In this document: piece after piece, positions 15,959 through 25,921 of the stretch | Layout of the letters: every line of letters starts with the position of its first letter | Numbering within the stretch: position 1 is the first letter of the stretch | DNA from: Anaerolineales bacterium UBA6055 | GTDB lineage: Bacteria > Chloroflexota > Anaerolineae > Aggregatilineales > Phototrophicaceae | NCBI GenBank assembly: GCA_002428985.1 | Contig: DIYL01000061.1 | Location: 62,001-126,000 of the forward strand | Direction of reading: 5' to 3' | Length of the DNA stretch: 64,000 bases | Program-made: the position numbers and the translations under genes | The notes under the pieces: generated by a model | Database searches by the model: none | What the model saw: only the letters and a program-made list of their open reading frames with translations | What the model was told of the DNA's origin: nothing

Positions 15959-16924
15959 ATGGTTACACTTGGTGATATTATTCGCGCTCACCAGCGTCTT
16001 AAACCACTCCTGCCGTATACACCATTAGAAGGCGCACCTGACCTCGGTGATAACATATATCTCAAGCTAGAAAATGCTAATCGAACCCACTCATTTAAAA
16101 TTCGGGGCGCACTTAATGCGATGCTTTCATTAGATGATGCCGCTCGCGATAAAGGCATTATAGCCGCCTCATCCGGTAATCATGCACAAGCAGTTGCCTA
16201 TGCTTCACACGTAACGGGAGCGAACGCACAAATTCTGATGCCGAAACATACCCCCAAAAAGAAAGTCAACGGTGTTAAACGTTATGGTGCGGAGCCAATA
16301 CTTTTTGGTGATAATTATGATGAAGCCGAAGCTGAAGCGATCAGACGCGCACAGACTGACGGCACATGGGTATCTCCCTATAATGATGCAAATGTCATTG
16401 CTGGTGCTGGAACCGTTGGCGTCGAAATTATTGAACAATTACCCGATGTTGAACGGCTTGTGGTTTGTGTCAGTGGTGGTGGCTTAATTTCCGGTGTTGC
16501 GACTGCTGTCAAAGAACTCAAACCCGATGTCGAAGTGATTGGCGTAAATGCCGAATCTGCGCCAGCGATGTATAACGTCTTCTATAATACAGACAAACCC
16601 CAAATCTGGGAGACCCTCGCCGAGGCACTCTCCGGTGAAATCGAAAAAGGCTCAATAACGGTGCCGATTAGTCAACAATATGTGGATGATATGGTGCTCG
16701 TCAGCGAAGAACAAATTGCTGCTGCGATGCGCTGGATGATTGATGTACAAGGCTGGCTCATTGAAGGCGGGGGAGCTGTCGGGATTGCCGCAATGCTCCA
16801 CAATATCATACCAAATGATGGGGTAGTGACAGCGGTAGTTGTTAGCGGTGGCAATGTTGATGCCAGTACAGTACGTGATATTTTGAATAATAAAGAAGAA
16901 TCCCGATACGAACCTCAAAAATAA
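15959..16924 (+). CDS. Threonine/serine dehydratase-type PLP enzyme
   Basis: A 321-residue fold-type II pyridoxal-phosphate enzyme. The Schiff-base Lys47 is in 'HSFKIRGALNAM', the substrate-loop motif 'SSGNHAQAVA' is at 71-80, and the phosphate-binding glycine loop is 'CVSGGGLISGVATAV'. 'VVVSGGNVD' near the C-terminus supplies the pyridine-N contact. The length fits catabolic threonine dehydratases or serine racemase/hydroxyaspartate dehydratase-like enzymes. There is no C-terminal ACT-type regulatory domain, so isoleucine feedback control as in biosynthetic IlvA is not expected. The reaction is deamination of threonine or serine to the 2-oxo acid. AAGGA precedes the ATG. It sits between a YtxH-like protein and the zinc-ribbon gene, 15 bases before the latter. 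Confidence 0.88.
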   Translation: MVTLGDIIRAHQRLKPLLPYTPLEGAPDLGDNIYLKLENANRTHSFKIRGALNAMLSLDDAARDKGIIAASSGNHAQAVAYASHVTGANAQILMPKHTPKKKVNGVKRYGAEPILFGDNYDEAEAEAIRRAQTDGTWVSPYNDANVIAGAGTVGVEIIEQLPDVERLVVCVSGGGLISGVATAVKELKPDVEVIGVNAESAPAMYNVFYNTDKPQIWETLAEALSGEIEKGSITVPISQQYVDDMVLVSEEQIAAAMRWMIDVQGWLIEGGGAVGIAAMLHNIIPNDGVVTAVVVSGGNVDASTVRDILNNKEESRYEPQK

Positions 16925-16939
16925 TTTAGGAATACAACG

Positions 16940-18220
16940 ATGACCATGACACTCAACTGCACCCAATGTGGTGCACCATTACAACCCACGGATGCCCAAA
17001 TTCGGTCTAACATCATGACCTGCAATTTTTGTGGGACAGTGCTTCATCTTGTCGAGGATGGATTAGAAAAATATCAGAACGACCTCGTCCAGCGTAAACC
17101 GCCAGCAGATGTCACTGTCAAACGTTATAAAGACGGTGGCATTTCCATTAAAGCCAAATTGACTGAAATGGGAAATGATACACAAAATCGCGGTCAGGTC
17201 TCGCGTAGTGCACTCTATATTATTCTTGGCGCAACAGGACTCGCAGGAATTGTCACACTTGTGTTTACTGGTGATTTTGGACTCGCTATTATCGCGGTAT
17301 TTAGTGCATTTATTGCTGGATTGTTCTTAGCGACGTCTGGCAAACCGGCTATTATAATCCGTCAAGGCGTCTTGGAAACACAAGCTGCTACAAATTGGAA
17401 TCATCGTTTCACACCGATAGAAAAAATCCGCCAGTTGTATATCTCGACACAATCATTTGGTGATTTCGGCACGACCCATTACATTTATGCGCTGTTAGAC
17501 AATGGAAACCGGATTCGGGTTTACGGTGGGTTCGATGACCCTGAGGTTGCCTTTTATGTAGAAGAGTTGCTCGAAGTCGAAATGGGGCTGTTTAACTTGC
17601 CTGTATTTGGTGATGCACCCATTACCGCAACCCAAGATAATAATGTCGCGCTTGAAGCTGATATTGTGATACCTGAAAATTGTGCCAATTGTGGCGCGCC
17701 ATTAGGTGTCACGGCACAGCAACAACAACGCGGTTTTATAACCTGCAACTTTTGTAGCACAATTACTCTCTTATATGCTAAAGATGCCGATAAACCACTA
17801 CTTGGATTATTATCCATCGATGACCCTAATTTACAATTTTCAATCACCGAAACGGATACGTCATTAACTATCACTGACGCAAAGCAAGAACTGAACATCG
17901 CCAATGGGCAATTGATGGGGGTATCTGGTAATCCTGAATTTTTTATCAAGCAAGTCAAACAAACAGGGACAGAATTTGAATTAGGCGAGATGTTTGATCG
18001 CCTGAAAAATATCGAACAACGCATGGCATATTCTGACCAAGTGGATTTCAGTGGGAATGACTCAGAGAAAAAACAACAGGTCATGGATTGGTTATTCGGC
18101 GATACAGAATTCCAAATCGTTGCTAAATCTAATGAGAGCGAATCCGTTATTCTCGACGGTATCAACGACCCACGGGAAGCAACAATGATTTTGATGATGA
18201 TTCAACAACAGATAAGTTAA
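16940..18220 (+). CDS. Membrane protein with two zinc-ribbon motifs
   Basis: A 426-residue protein of unknown function with two similar zinc-ribbon units. The first has Cys7, 10, 28 and 31 ('CTQCGAPLQ...CNFCGT'). The second has Cys248, 251, 269 and 272 ('CANCGAPLG...CNFCST'). Both have the CxxCGAPL / TCNFC form, so an internal duplication is likely. Two transmembrane helices (about 90-110 and 112-132) follow the first ribbon. The region at 150-215 looks beta-rich ('EKIRQLYISTQSFGDFG'), possibly a PH-like domain. The C-terminus is helical. Such ribbon-first membrane proteins are frequent but uncharacterised. AGGAA sits eight bases before the ATG. It converges with the TPR gene on the other strand. 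Confidence 0.75.
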   Translation: MTMTLNCTQCGAPLQPTDAQIRSNIMTCNFCGTVLHLVEDGLEKYQNDLVQRKPPADVTVKRYKDGGISIKAKLTEMGNDTQNRGQVSRSALYIILGATGLAGIVTLVFTGDFGLAIIAVFSAFIAGLFLATSGKPAIIIRQGVLETQAATNWNHRFTPIEKIRQLYISTQSFGDFGTTHYIYALLDNGNRIRVYGGFDDPEVAFYVEELLEVEMGLFNLPVFGDAPITATQDNNVALEADIVIPENCANCGAPLGVTAQQQQRGFITCNFCSTITLLYAKDADKPLLGLLSIDDPNLQFSITETDTSLTITDAKQELNIANGQLMGVSGNPEFFIKQVKQTGTEFELGEMFDRLKNIEQRMAYSDQVDFSGNDSEKKQQVMDWLFGDTEFQIVAKSNESESVILDGINDPREATMILMMIQQQIS

Positions 18221-18230
18221 GCTACAAAAC

Positions 18231-20030
18231 CTACGTTAAAATAGGCAAGTGCGGATAGGTCTCTTTAAACTGCGTCAACCAATGCCTTACGCCTAACTTC
18301 TGCAAGGTGGTTTGCGCATGTTGTTTGAGCGTTGCATCTTCTTGTAGATATGCCAATGCTAACTGGCTGGCTACCACATCAAATGGACGATACGGCTCAG
18401 CGAGTTCTATCGCTTTTTTTAAGTAAGTAATTCGTTTTGGGATGTTTATTTTTTTGCATCCAGCTAGACAACGATAAGTAACAAGCCGGGGAATGTATAC
18501 CTTTTCAAATTCTGAGGCGATTTGATACGCAATTTGGGCTAGGTCTAATGCTTTGTCATGATCTTTGGTCAGCGTATAAAATTGGCTCAATGTAATCGTG
18601 GTCAATAGATGAGACATCGGTGCCGACATCGTTTGATAGGTTTCATATGCTTCAGTCAACAAGGGATAAGCATCTTCATATTGACGGCGATGCATTAACA
18701 CAAGCCCTAAATTAGCAGTGGCACGATGTTGTTCTTTCCAACTTTCGAGTGTGGTTGCTATTTGCCAGTGAGATTCTATGTACTCCTCACTCTTTTCTAG
18801 TTGCCCGCGCAACAAGTAGACAAGACCAAGATTACCCAACTGATTCCCAAGATGCCATTTATCTTCTTGTTGGGTTGTTTGATCAATTGCTAGATTGAAA
18901 TGATGTTCTGCATCGTTATATCGCGCTTGACTCCAGCAAGTTAACCCTAACATTTCATGCACGTCGTAGACATTGTCATAACCGGATTCGAGTGCGATTG
19001 TCAGGACATCGTGTGCCTTCTCATACAACCCACTTGCCCAACACATGATGCCATAAATCAGATAGGTGTCTTTAGCCAGCTCTTTATCGGTAAATGCAAG
19101 TCGTCCCACATAATTGACCGCTTTTTGTGCTGCTTCACGCGCTTTTGTCAGGTTGCCGGATCGTCGCCACAAGTGTGCCCACATCGAGTGAATTTTCGTC
19201 TGACACCACCACTTATCTACTCGTAAGTCTATGTGTTGCATCACAGGATTGTTTTCTGCTTCTTTTAGGAATTGTTTGGCTGAGCGGATATTTTTTTCAC
19301 CCCCTTGTAACATCGTGAAGATTTTTACTGCGACTGCCATGATGTAATAACGGGGTAATTTGTTATCCAGTGTATAAGTGATTGCAACCTCACAGTAGTC
19401 AAGCGCTTCTGCCTCATTATCCATTCCGCGTGCAAGGCGCGCACTTTCAATTAAATTATAGGCTTTGCGTTCCGAAAACGTTTTCGGCTTAAAATCATGT
19501 TGAGTTTGTAAGTCTTGTATGTACTCTTCTTCTCTAAGTACAAGCATTTCAGCTAACCGTTTAATGCCATCCTGACGGTAGTTTCGGACTTGTCTCGGCG
19601 CACGAAAGATCTGTTCGGCAATCCATGTTGTTGATATATGCGAGGTCACAAAATAAAGATGATATAACGTGCTCCATTGGCGTAATTGCGGATAGCTATC
19701 ATCACCCATATCCAACTTGAGTTGTTTTTTTAATTGCGCGTGCGTTGTATATACATCTTGTAGTTGAAAGGAATTTTTAGTGATGAGGTTATCCGGTTGC
19801 CGAATTCCTACCGTTTGGCGTGCTTGTCGCAACTCTCTCACAATGATTTCTTTTAATATCTTATGAAGCTGTTGATGGGCTTCATTAGGGGTTGTGTAAT
19901 TTGCAAGGAGATAGGTATTCAACCATATCTCATTGGGATTTTGCCCTTTACGAAATTGTTTGAGGGTGTCTTTGAGTTGTTGAATGAGGTCGTCTATGTC
20001 CGATATATGAACACGATTTTCGGTTTGCAT
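18231..20030 (-). CDS. TPR-repeat protein with N-terminal helical (HTH-like) domain
   Basis: A 599-residue soluble protein. The C-terminal two thirds (about 190-580) are tandem tetratricopeptide repeats, for instance 'ALDYCEVAITYTLDN', 'GLTCWSQARYNDAEHHFNLA', 'NLGLVYLLRGQLEKSEEYIE', 'NLGLVLMHRRQYEDAYPLLTEA'. The N-terminal part (about 20-165) is helical, and 'TWIAEQIFRAPRQVRNYRQD' followed by 'GIKRLAEML' reads like a helix-turn-helix, so a DNA-binding TPR regulator is possible. TPR arrays usually bind peptides or partner proteins. The upstream sequence has only AGCAGG directly against the ATG, so the exact start is unsure. It converges with the zinc-ribbon gene and stands alone. Confidence 0.8.
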   Translation of the reverse strand: MQTENRVHISDIDDLIQQLKDTLKQFRKGQNPNEIWLNTYLLANYTTPNEAHQQLHKILKEIIVRELRQARQTVGIRQPDNLITKNSFQLQDVYTTHAQLKKQLKLDMGDDSYPQLRQWSTLYHLYFVTSHISTTWIAEQIFRAPRQVRNYRQDGIKRLAEMLVLREEEYIQDLQTQHDFKPKTFSERKAYNLIESARLARGMDNEAEALDYCEVAITYTLDNKLPRYYIMAVAVKIFTMLQGGEKNIRSAKQFLKEAENNPVMQHIDLRVDKWWCQTKIHSMWAHLWRRSGNLTKAREAAQKAVNYVGRLAFTDKELAKDTYLIYGIMCWASGLYEKAHDVLTIALESGYDNVYDVHEMLGLTCWSQARYNDAEHHFNLAIDQTTQQEDKWHLGNQLGNLGLVYLLRGQLEKSEEYIESHWQIATTLESWKEQHRATANLGLVLMHRRQYEDAYPLLTEAYETYQTMSAPMSHLLTTITLSQFYTLTKDHDKALDLAQIAYQIASEFEKVYIPRLVTYRCLAGCKKINIPKRITYLKKAIELAEPYRPFDVVASQLALAYLQEDATLKQHAQTTLQKLGVRHWLTQFKETYPHLPILT

Positions 20031-20206
20031 CCTGCTAATTTCCGTTTGATTTCCGTTTTTCCTAGATTTTCAGTGTAGCACAATTAATAATTAATGCTTG
20101 GGCAGGAGCTTCTAAAATGTAGGTTGAACACATTGCACTATTCCACTGACTGACACATAAAATGCCCATATTTTATAAAGAATCACCGTGAAGGGGTATG
20201 ATTCAG

Positions 20207-20635
20207 ATGTCAGATAATTTTTCGAGTTTCCTTAATGATGGTAATATGTCGCACCATCACTATGCTGATTCTATCATCAAACGTACTATGACACATTTGC
20301 ACGATAAAAATATAGATCTCATTTCCGCCGAAACAGATGTCGCCACATTTAGTGATTTACAACGCATTGCACAACATATGACAAAGACATGTGGACGTGT
20401 TGTCATATTGACATCGCAAGATGAATTTACATATTTGATTATGGCCAAATCTGCGAATGTACAGCATTTATATGTGGACGAAATTGTTTCAGAAATTGCG
20501 TCTAACTATGGTGCGCACACAAGTGGTGATGCTTATTCTGCTATGGCACAATTTCACCAACAAAATATTACACCCGAATTGATTGATACGGCTGTTGAGT
20601 CTGCAATTATCGCCATCCCATTTTTACGATCATAA
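20207..20635 (+). CDS. Small soluble protein, weakly DHHA1-like
   Basis: A 142-residue protein. The central part 'RVVILTSQDEFTYLIMAKSA' followed by 'VDEIVSEIASNYGAHTSGDAYSA' has the rhythm of DHHA1 domains, where a strand pair is followed by 'RS...vdv..ia..fGGGGH..AA'. The glycine-rich motif is degraded (YGAHTSG), the catalytic DHH half is missing, and the match is by eye only. The ATG at 20207 is ten bases after AAGGGG; the in-frame ATG at 20198 is too close to it. If related, it would be a nucleic-acid-binding remnant rather than an enzyme. Otherwise it is a hypothetical protein. Confidence 0.55.
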   Translation: MSDNFSSFLNDGNMSHHHYADSIIKRTMTHLHDKNIDLISAETDVATFSDLQRIAQHMTKTCGRVVILTSQDEFTYLIMAKSANVQHLYVDEIVSEIASNYGAHTSGDAYSAMAQFHQQNITPELIDTAVESAIIAIPFLRS

Positions 20636-20728
20636 TGCCGTCTCAAACGTAATTCAAATTATCTTGTAAGGCAGTTGTAATCGGTACAACCTATACTCTG
20701 GTCATATAAGAACGAAGGAGTACCGATT

Positions 20729-21064
20729 ATGAAAGTTCGTGTTCAGGCAAAAGATGACACCCAATCTGTGATTGCAGAGGGACATACACGTCAGAACGAA
20801 GTTCGGATGTTTGAGAATAACTGGTATTTTGAGCCTGAGGCTGTTGATATGACACATCTCGTCATCAGCGATAGGACATACAATTGCCCTTATAAAGGGA
20901 TTGCGAACTGGCTGGATTATGTTTCACCAGAGTTAACCGCTAAAAATGTCGGGTGGATTTATCAAGAACCTTTACCCACCTACAATTTTACCAAAGGTCA
21001 AATTGGATTTTATGCACGGGCAACTGCTGGAACAACAACGACACAACTAGATGATGATGCTTAA
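20729..21064 (+). CDS. DUF427 domain protein
   Basis: A 111-residue protein that matches the DUF427 family in length and hallmark: 'VIAEGHTRQNEVRMFENNWYFEPEAVDMTHL' followed by 'TYNCPYKGIANWLDYV' (the CPYKG-A-W motif) and a C-terminal 'GFYA'. The family has a compact beta fold and no agreed function. AAGGAG sits upstream of the ATG with ideal spacing. A GTTGTA-N5-TACAAC inverted repeat (20674-20690) and a TATACT box just after it lie in the promoter region. It converges with the large orphan gene; only three bases separate the stops. Confidence 0.88.
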   Translation: MKVRVQAKDDTQSVIAEGHTRQNEVRMFENNWYFEPEAVDMTHLVISDRTYNCPYKGIANWLDYVSPELTAKNVGWIYQEPLPTYNFTKGQIGFYARATAGTTTTQLDDDA

Positions 21065-21067
21065 CGA

Positions 21068-23785
21068 TTAAGTGTTATTATCATGTGCGCCATCAAGATA
21101 ACCTGCCATCCACTTCATGACATCTACCGACCCTTGTGGATTGGCTTCGCCTGTTGTTAACTGGCGATCAATGACTTCGTCACTGCGTATGATCGACGAT
21201 TTACTGCGTTTATCAGACATTCTGATGATAAGCTGTGCCAGTTCCCGCAAATTTTTGGCAAGCACATATTTCTCTTCTGTTGATAGATCCCCGCTGACAT
21301 TATCGAGTTCGTTTCGTATTGTATCGCCATCAACTTCCGATAATGATCGCCTGTCGAATGCATCAGTGATATTTTCGAGGACAGTATAAGCAGTACTCAC
21401 CACATCTGCAAATTCTGTTAAGTCTCGATTACCCATTAGCTTACGCATAGCAATCGCTGTTTGTAAAATTTCGCGCGGGGCATCATTGACGCGCTGTTCT
21501 TCTAATTCACGGTCAATCCGTTGTAACTTCACGAGTGAACATGCTTGTGTGAAGTTGCGCCACCAACTATCAATTCTTGTGATAATAACCCTGTTGTTGT
21601 CAATTGTCGCATAAATTCGGGCGACACCTTGTACAATAGTTTCTGGATCATTTTCTTCCAATTGTTGTAAGAGTTGTGTCACAACAACCCGTGTTGTGGA
21701 ATCTAACTGGAGTGCGTGGGCTGTACCGAACAGTTGCCACAGGTGTCGATTGGAGATATTAAGGGTAGGATGTTGGGCAATCAAGCGGGCGAGTGATTCG
21801 ATCATGGCTTGCGTATCGGGTGACCATTGCCAATGGTCTAATAAGACAAGATAACTATCAGTCATATTTTGTGGCAACACATTATCAATATCCGCTACCC
21901 AATTCATCAACGCTTGTACTTGTTCGAATGATTGTTCTGTATTTTGAAGAATCTGGCTTAAACGCGGGAAGAGCATCCCACGATTCGCAAGATGTGTAGC
22001 TACCTCAACAAATAAATCGTTATCATTCGACTCGATAACATGTTTTAGCAATACATCAAGCGCAGAGTCCGTTAATTGTTGACTGGTTTGTGTCCCCAAT
22101 TGCCTTAAGATAGATGCCGGACGATAAATAGTCGGTAAAGCGACCTTATCTTCAGAATTGTATAACATCCATAAACGCTCAACAATCGGATCAGAAACAA
22201 TATTTTCTGCTTCTAGTTGCGTCGCATGGAAGAGCGCAAGCAAAAAGTATTGGGGCTCATCGTCTAATAGAGCTTCTAGTGAGTCTGTACTGGTTTCGCG
22301 CAGCGCATGACCGATACCACTTGGTAACGCATTCATGAGGGCTGTATCCGAGTAGAGTTGCTCAAGTAGATCGGGTACACGGCGTGTAGTAATTAAGATG
22401 AGGCGGATGCCAAGTTCACCGCTTTCATGTGCACGCGGTTGTGCTTTGAGGATACCATTGCGTAAGATATCATTAAGTTCATAAGTGGTTGGCTCACGCG
22501 CGATGAGCTCGAGCCAACTGACCAGTGTCTGTACGTCGCCTTCATTAATAGCGACATCGAGAGAATTAGTCGCGGCGATTTGCAAGCGTGGCAACCAACG
22601 TTCATCAATCCCAAGATTACTTAGCCGATTGCGTACAAAGACATACACGGTATCCGGTTGCGATTCTAGCATATCGTCGAATACATTGGTGAGCGCATTT
22701 TCTAAGTTTTCGTCACGGTTTAACTCTTCGGCAACGAGTTTGCCTGCAACCGCATCGCGATTATTCAGCGCATTATATAGTAATTTTTCGATGTATTGAT
22801 AACGTAAGCGTCCTTGTGGTGCATTACGACCCTCTAGTGCTTGGATCATGAGATCCGTCTCGACAACATCACTATGCCTGACCTGTAAATCGACGGCAAA
22901 ACGTTCTGTCAGGGCGGTCAAATTATCGCTCAGATTATCCTGCTCAATAAAACTCAGGCTTAGAATGTCCATCGGCTTAATTTCGGAGACAAAATCGATC
23001 ACATCGCCTGTCCATAATCGGTGTAGCAGATCAATATAGGCATGTTCAAGCACTGCTGGAATCACCTGTGGACGCTCATAATCAATCACCCACTGGTTTG
23101 CGTCATCAAAGTTATCCGCAAACATGAGATTTGGGACAGGTTGCTGTAACTCATCCATATGTGCAGAAAAACTAACCCGCATAGCAATTGCTGATGGCAA
23201 TAACATACGGACGCCTTGGATAAAGTCAATCCGGCGGGTCAAGTTGGGCGGGAAATTCCGAATAATCAAGTGGCGTTCATGCAACAGCGCGCCCACACAG
23301 GTCATCGCTAATTCAAATCGATTGTTGAGGATGTCTTTTACGAATGTTTCAATTTGCTCAACGCGGGTGTTCAGGCTACCGGTTGAGATGGGCGGTAATG
23401 TCAACGGTGCAACTTCAATATGATGGGCTTTGTAAATGGGGATCGGTGTATTGATGAGTGCTTGCAAAGGTGCAAAACGTGCGCCAATACCTGATAAAAC
23501 TTCATATGGAATCAAAATATACTGAAATACCGGTAGCTCTGGGTTGCCTTGCTGATAATGCGTACGCGCAAGAATAGCTGTCTTGTCGTCAAACTGTGCC
23601 ATAGCAATCGCTTGCGACTCACGCTCATTATCAAATGGGAGTGGTGTAACATACACGGCTTGTTGATAGGTCGTGATGTCCTGCGAGGGTATGCCCTCAC
23701 TATAGGCTAGAATTTCAAATGTCTTATCATTTTGGTCGTGGTTGGTTGCATACCCAACAATCACATATTCCAAGGTTATGGTCAC
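21068..23785 (-). CDS. Large orphan protein, possible GTPase-associated (GAP1-N-like) N-terminus
   Basis: A 905-residue soluble protein. The N-terminal 150 residues ('TLEYVIVGYATN', 'EILAYSEGIP', 'AILARTHYQQGNPELPVFQY', 'ILIPYEVL') have the pattern of a GAP1-N type domain as found in large proteins encoded near GTPases, but the resemblance is weak and no GTPase gene adjoins. The remainder is helical with HEAT-like or alpha-solenoid rhythm and no motif I can name. The start is placed at GTG 23785 because AAAGGA precedes it. The longer frame to 23842 adds 19 residues upstream of this site. Function unknown; a scaffold in a conflict or signalling system is a possible reading. Confidence 0.6.
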   Translation of the reverse strand: MTITLEYVIVGYATNHDQNDKTFEILAYSEGIPSQDITTYQQAVYVTPLPFDNERESQAIAMAQFDDKTAILARTHYQQGNPELPVFQYILIPYEVLSGIGARFAPLQALINTPIPIYKAHHIEVAPLTLPPISTGSLNTRVEQIETFVKDILNNRFELAMTCVGALLHERHLIIRNFPPNLTRRIDFIQGVRMLLPSAIAMRVSFSAHMDELQQPVPNLMFADNFDDANQWVIDYERPQVIPAVLEHAYIDLLHRLWTGDVIDFVSEIKPMDILSLSFIEQDNLSDNLTALTERFAVDLQVRHSDVVETDLMIQALEGRNAPQGRLRYQYIEKLLYNALNNRDAVAGKLVAEELNRDENLENALTNVFDDMLESQPDTVYVFVRNRLSNLGIDERWLPRLQIAATNSLDVAINEGDVQTLVSWLELIAREPTTYELNDILRNGILKAQPRAHESGELGIRLILITTRRVPDLLEQLYSDTALMNALPSGIGHALRETSTDSLEALLDDEPQYFLLALFHATQLEAENIVSDPIVERLWMLYNSEDKVALPTIYRPASILRQLGTQTSQQLTDSALDVLLKHVIESNDNDLFVEVATHLANRGMLFPRLSQILQNTEQSFEQVQALMNWVADIDNVLPQNMTDSYLVLLDHWQWSPDTQAMIESLARLIAQHPTLNISNRHLWQLFGTAHALQLDSTTRVVVTQLLQQLEENDPETIVQGVARIYATIDNNRVIITRIDSWWRNFTQACSLVKLQRIDRELEEQRVNDAPREILQTAIAMRKLMGNRDLTEFADVVSTAYTVLENITDAFDRRSLSEVDGDTIRNELDNVSGDLSTEEKYVLAKNLRELAQLIIRMSDKRSKSSIIRSDEVIDRQLTTGEANPQGSVDVMKWMAGYLDGAHDNNT

Positions 23786-24135
23786 GCAGGCATCCTTTAG
23801 TTGGCTAGCAAATAGTGTAGTCCATAGGAAACGCCTACACATTTTGGCAAATTGCAGTCATTCTTGCAAGGTGTCCTCTGGTATTCAATTTAATTCATCA
23901 TGCTTTTCTTAATGATGCTATGATCATTATCTACACATTCACCATGAAAATAGATACCATACAAGACAAAACAGATTCGTAAATCTAGTGAAATATTTTG
24001 TGTAATATTGTGCCGCTACGCAATACCAGTCTTTTCAGATAAAGAGCGTGGGGCATGCGTCGGGGATTCGTCTATATAGAGATTCTCATGAGATCAGTAT
24101 AATGGAGGCATCTTGATCGACTATAGGAGCATATA
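23786..24135. other. Divergent intergenic region
   Basis: About 350 bases between divergent genes without a supported frame. A short inverted repeat CATCAT (23896) / ATGATG (23912) is present, and TATAAT sits at about 24098 ahead of the propeller gene. Nothing else stands out. Confidence 0.4.
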
Positions 24136-25767
24136 ATGCAACGATTTTTGATACCGATTTTTATCATGTTGTTATTCAACATTGCTGGTGTACATGCACA
24201 AGGGGCACCAGCACAAGTTGACATCGCATTGAATGATTTAAGTAATCGTGTTGGGCAGACACTTGCCATCACCGATGTGAATTGGCAATGGTTTCAGGAG
24301 ACATACCCAAGTACTGCGCTGGGTTGCGAAGGGGGTCAGGGTACAGGTGGTGATTTCCCTGCATATCAATTTTTATTGACATATGCTGGCGTAACCTATG
24401 ATTATCGCGTCTCTGCGGATAATACAATTGTTGTGCTATGTAGCCAGCTTGACCCTAATCAGTCAACACCCACACCACCACTTGATGAGCAGTATTCGAA
24501 CCGTCTCTGTATCGAATCTGAGGGCGACCTCCCATATATGCGGACGCGCCTCAATGTCGGCTTGGATGCTGAAGTGACATCGGGTGTATTGAATTTTCGT
24601 GCTGGACCCTCACCGAATGCCGAGGTTCTACAACAGATCCCAACAGGCGTGCCGTTCCGCATTGAAGGTGGACCGAGTTGTATTGAGGAGTTTGTCTGGT
24701 GGTATGTCAACGCCAATGGACAATTGGGCTATGTTGCCGAAGGTCAAAATGGCGATTACTTCATCGAACCACAACGCCCTGACCCGCTTCAAAGCCGCGA
24801 AACCATCAGCACTGCCAATATGAACCAACTGCAACAATTAACATCTATCGTTGGGAATTTTGTCCCGAATCTATCTTGGGCGAGTGATGGCTTACGCTTT
24901 GTTATGCCGGGGGCTGTTGGCTCGGACAGTATCTGGTTGTATCGCACCGACCAGCTAACACTCTTGCCCGAGATTATTGAATCTGACGAAACAATGACGA
25001 CCATCGAAATGCACCCGAATGGCACACAAGCGATGTTTGGCACTGAACAAGGTACGGTGCACTTGTGGCAAGTGATTCCTGACCCGAATATCAATATCTT
25101 TGAGACGCTGTTCCTCAACACCCATCAACGTGCGATTACGTCAATTGCATTTAGTCCTGATGGTGCACGATTTGCAAGTGCAGGACAGAGCGCACTGACC
25201 ACCGTCAATGTCGATAAAACATGGGCGGCGATTATATGGGATGTACAGACTGTCTCGCAGGTCGCAATTATATCGGGGCACAATGGGCTAATTCGTGATA
25301 TGGCGTGGAGTCCTGATGGAACAACCATTGTCACAGGTGCAGATGATAGCACTGTTCGTTTTTGGGATGCATCAACTGGCGCACAACTTGGTGTTGTCGA
25401 GGTCGGTGTGCCTGTATCCAATATTCAATTTAGTAGCAACGGTCAATTCGTCGCAGTTGGCTTATCGCAATCCGATGGACGCGTACTACTTCTCGATTCG
25501 GCTGCACGCGCACTTGTCGCTCAATATCAAGTGACTGCGGCGGGTGTTTCATCGATTGCATTCAGCCCTGACAATACCATGTTACTGGTCGGTGGGTCGG
25601 ATAATACCTTTGCGATTTACGATACCCAGAGTGACCAGCCTATCACCGCACTCTCCGTCAATGATAATGTCCGCCATGTTAGCTTTAGTCCTGACGGATC
25701 GTTTATCACCGTTGCCACCAATAAACCCGAAGTCCTCTTCTTCGGCGTTCCTTTTATATCTGGATAA
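24136..25767 (+). CDS. Secreted SH3b plus WD40 beta-propeller protein
   Basis: A 543-residue exported protein. Signal peptide at 1-22 ('MLLFNIAGVHAQ'). A bacterial SH3 domain occupies about 137-210 ('VTSGVLNFRAGPSPNAEVLQ' and 'QLGYVAEG'). The C-terminal half is a WD40-type propeller with units such as 'SIAFSPDGARFASAG', 'DMAWSPDGTTIVTGADD', 'STVRFWDASTGAQLG' and 'HVSFSPDGSFITVATNK'. It ends abruptly at 'EVLFFGVPFISG', a segment that also occurs at the propeller ends of the 50526-53549 protein. Likely an extracellular binding protein. AGGAG precedes the ATG; a hairpin at 25775-25798 follows the stop. No enzyme domain is visible. Confidence 0.88.
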   Translation: MQRFLIPIFIMLLFNIAGVHAQGAPAQVDIALNDLSNRVGQTLAITDVNWQWFQETYPSTALGCEGGQGTGGDFPAYQFLLTYAGVTYDYRVSADNTIVVLCSQLDPNQSTPTPPLDEQYSNRLCIESEGDLPYMRTRLNVGLDAEVTSGVLNFRAGPSPNAEVLQQIPTGVPFRIEGGPSCIEEFVWWYVNANGQLGYVAEGQNGDYFIEPQRPDPLQSRETISTANMNQLQQLTSIVGNFVPNLSWASDGLRFVMPGAVGSDSIWLYRTDQLTLLPEIIESDETMTTIEMHPNGTQAMFGTEQGTVHLWQVIPDPNINIFETLFLNTHQRAITSIAFSPDGARFASAGQSALTTVNVDKTWAAIIWDVQTVSQVAIISGHNGLIRDMAWSPDGTTIVTGADDSTVRFWDASTGAQLGVVEVGVPVSNIQFSSNGQFVAVGLSQSDGRVLLLDSAARALVAQYQVTAAGVSSIAFSPDNTMLLVGGSDNTFAIYDTQSDQPITALSVNDNVRHVSFSPDGSFITVATNKPEVLFFGVPFISG

Positions 25768-25774
25768 TTTTTTC

Positions 25775-25798
25775 TGCCCTCTACAATTGTGGAGGGCA
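25775..25798 (+). terminator. Hairpin after propeller gene
   Basis: TGCCCTC (25775-25781) pairs with GAGGGCA (25792-25798). The inner ACAATTGT is itself self-complementary. There is no T-run on either strand, so it is a weak terminator candidate. Confidence 0.5.
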
Positions 25799-25921
25799 AC
25801 ACCTTTATCTTTCCTATATAGTATCGTGAGTTCCCACGTGTTATGGATATAGCAATAAATGACTATCCCTCCATCTAAAATATGATAAAACTATAGATGG
25901 AAACGATAATAGGAGACGATC

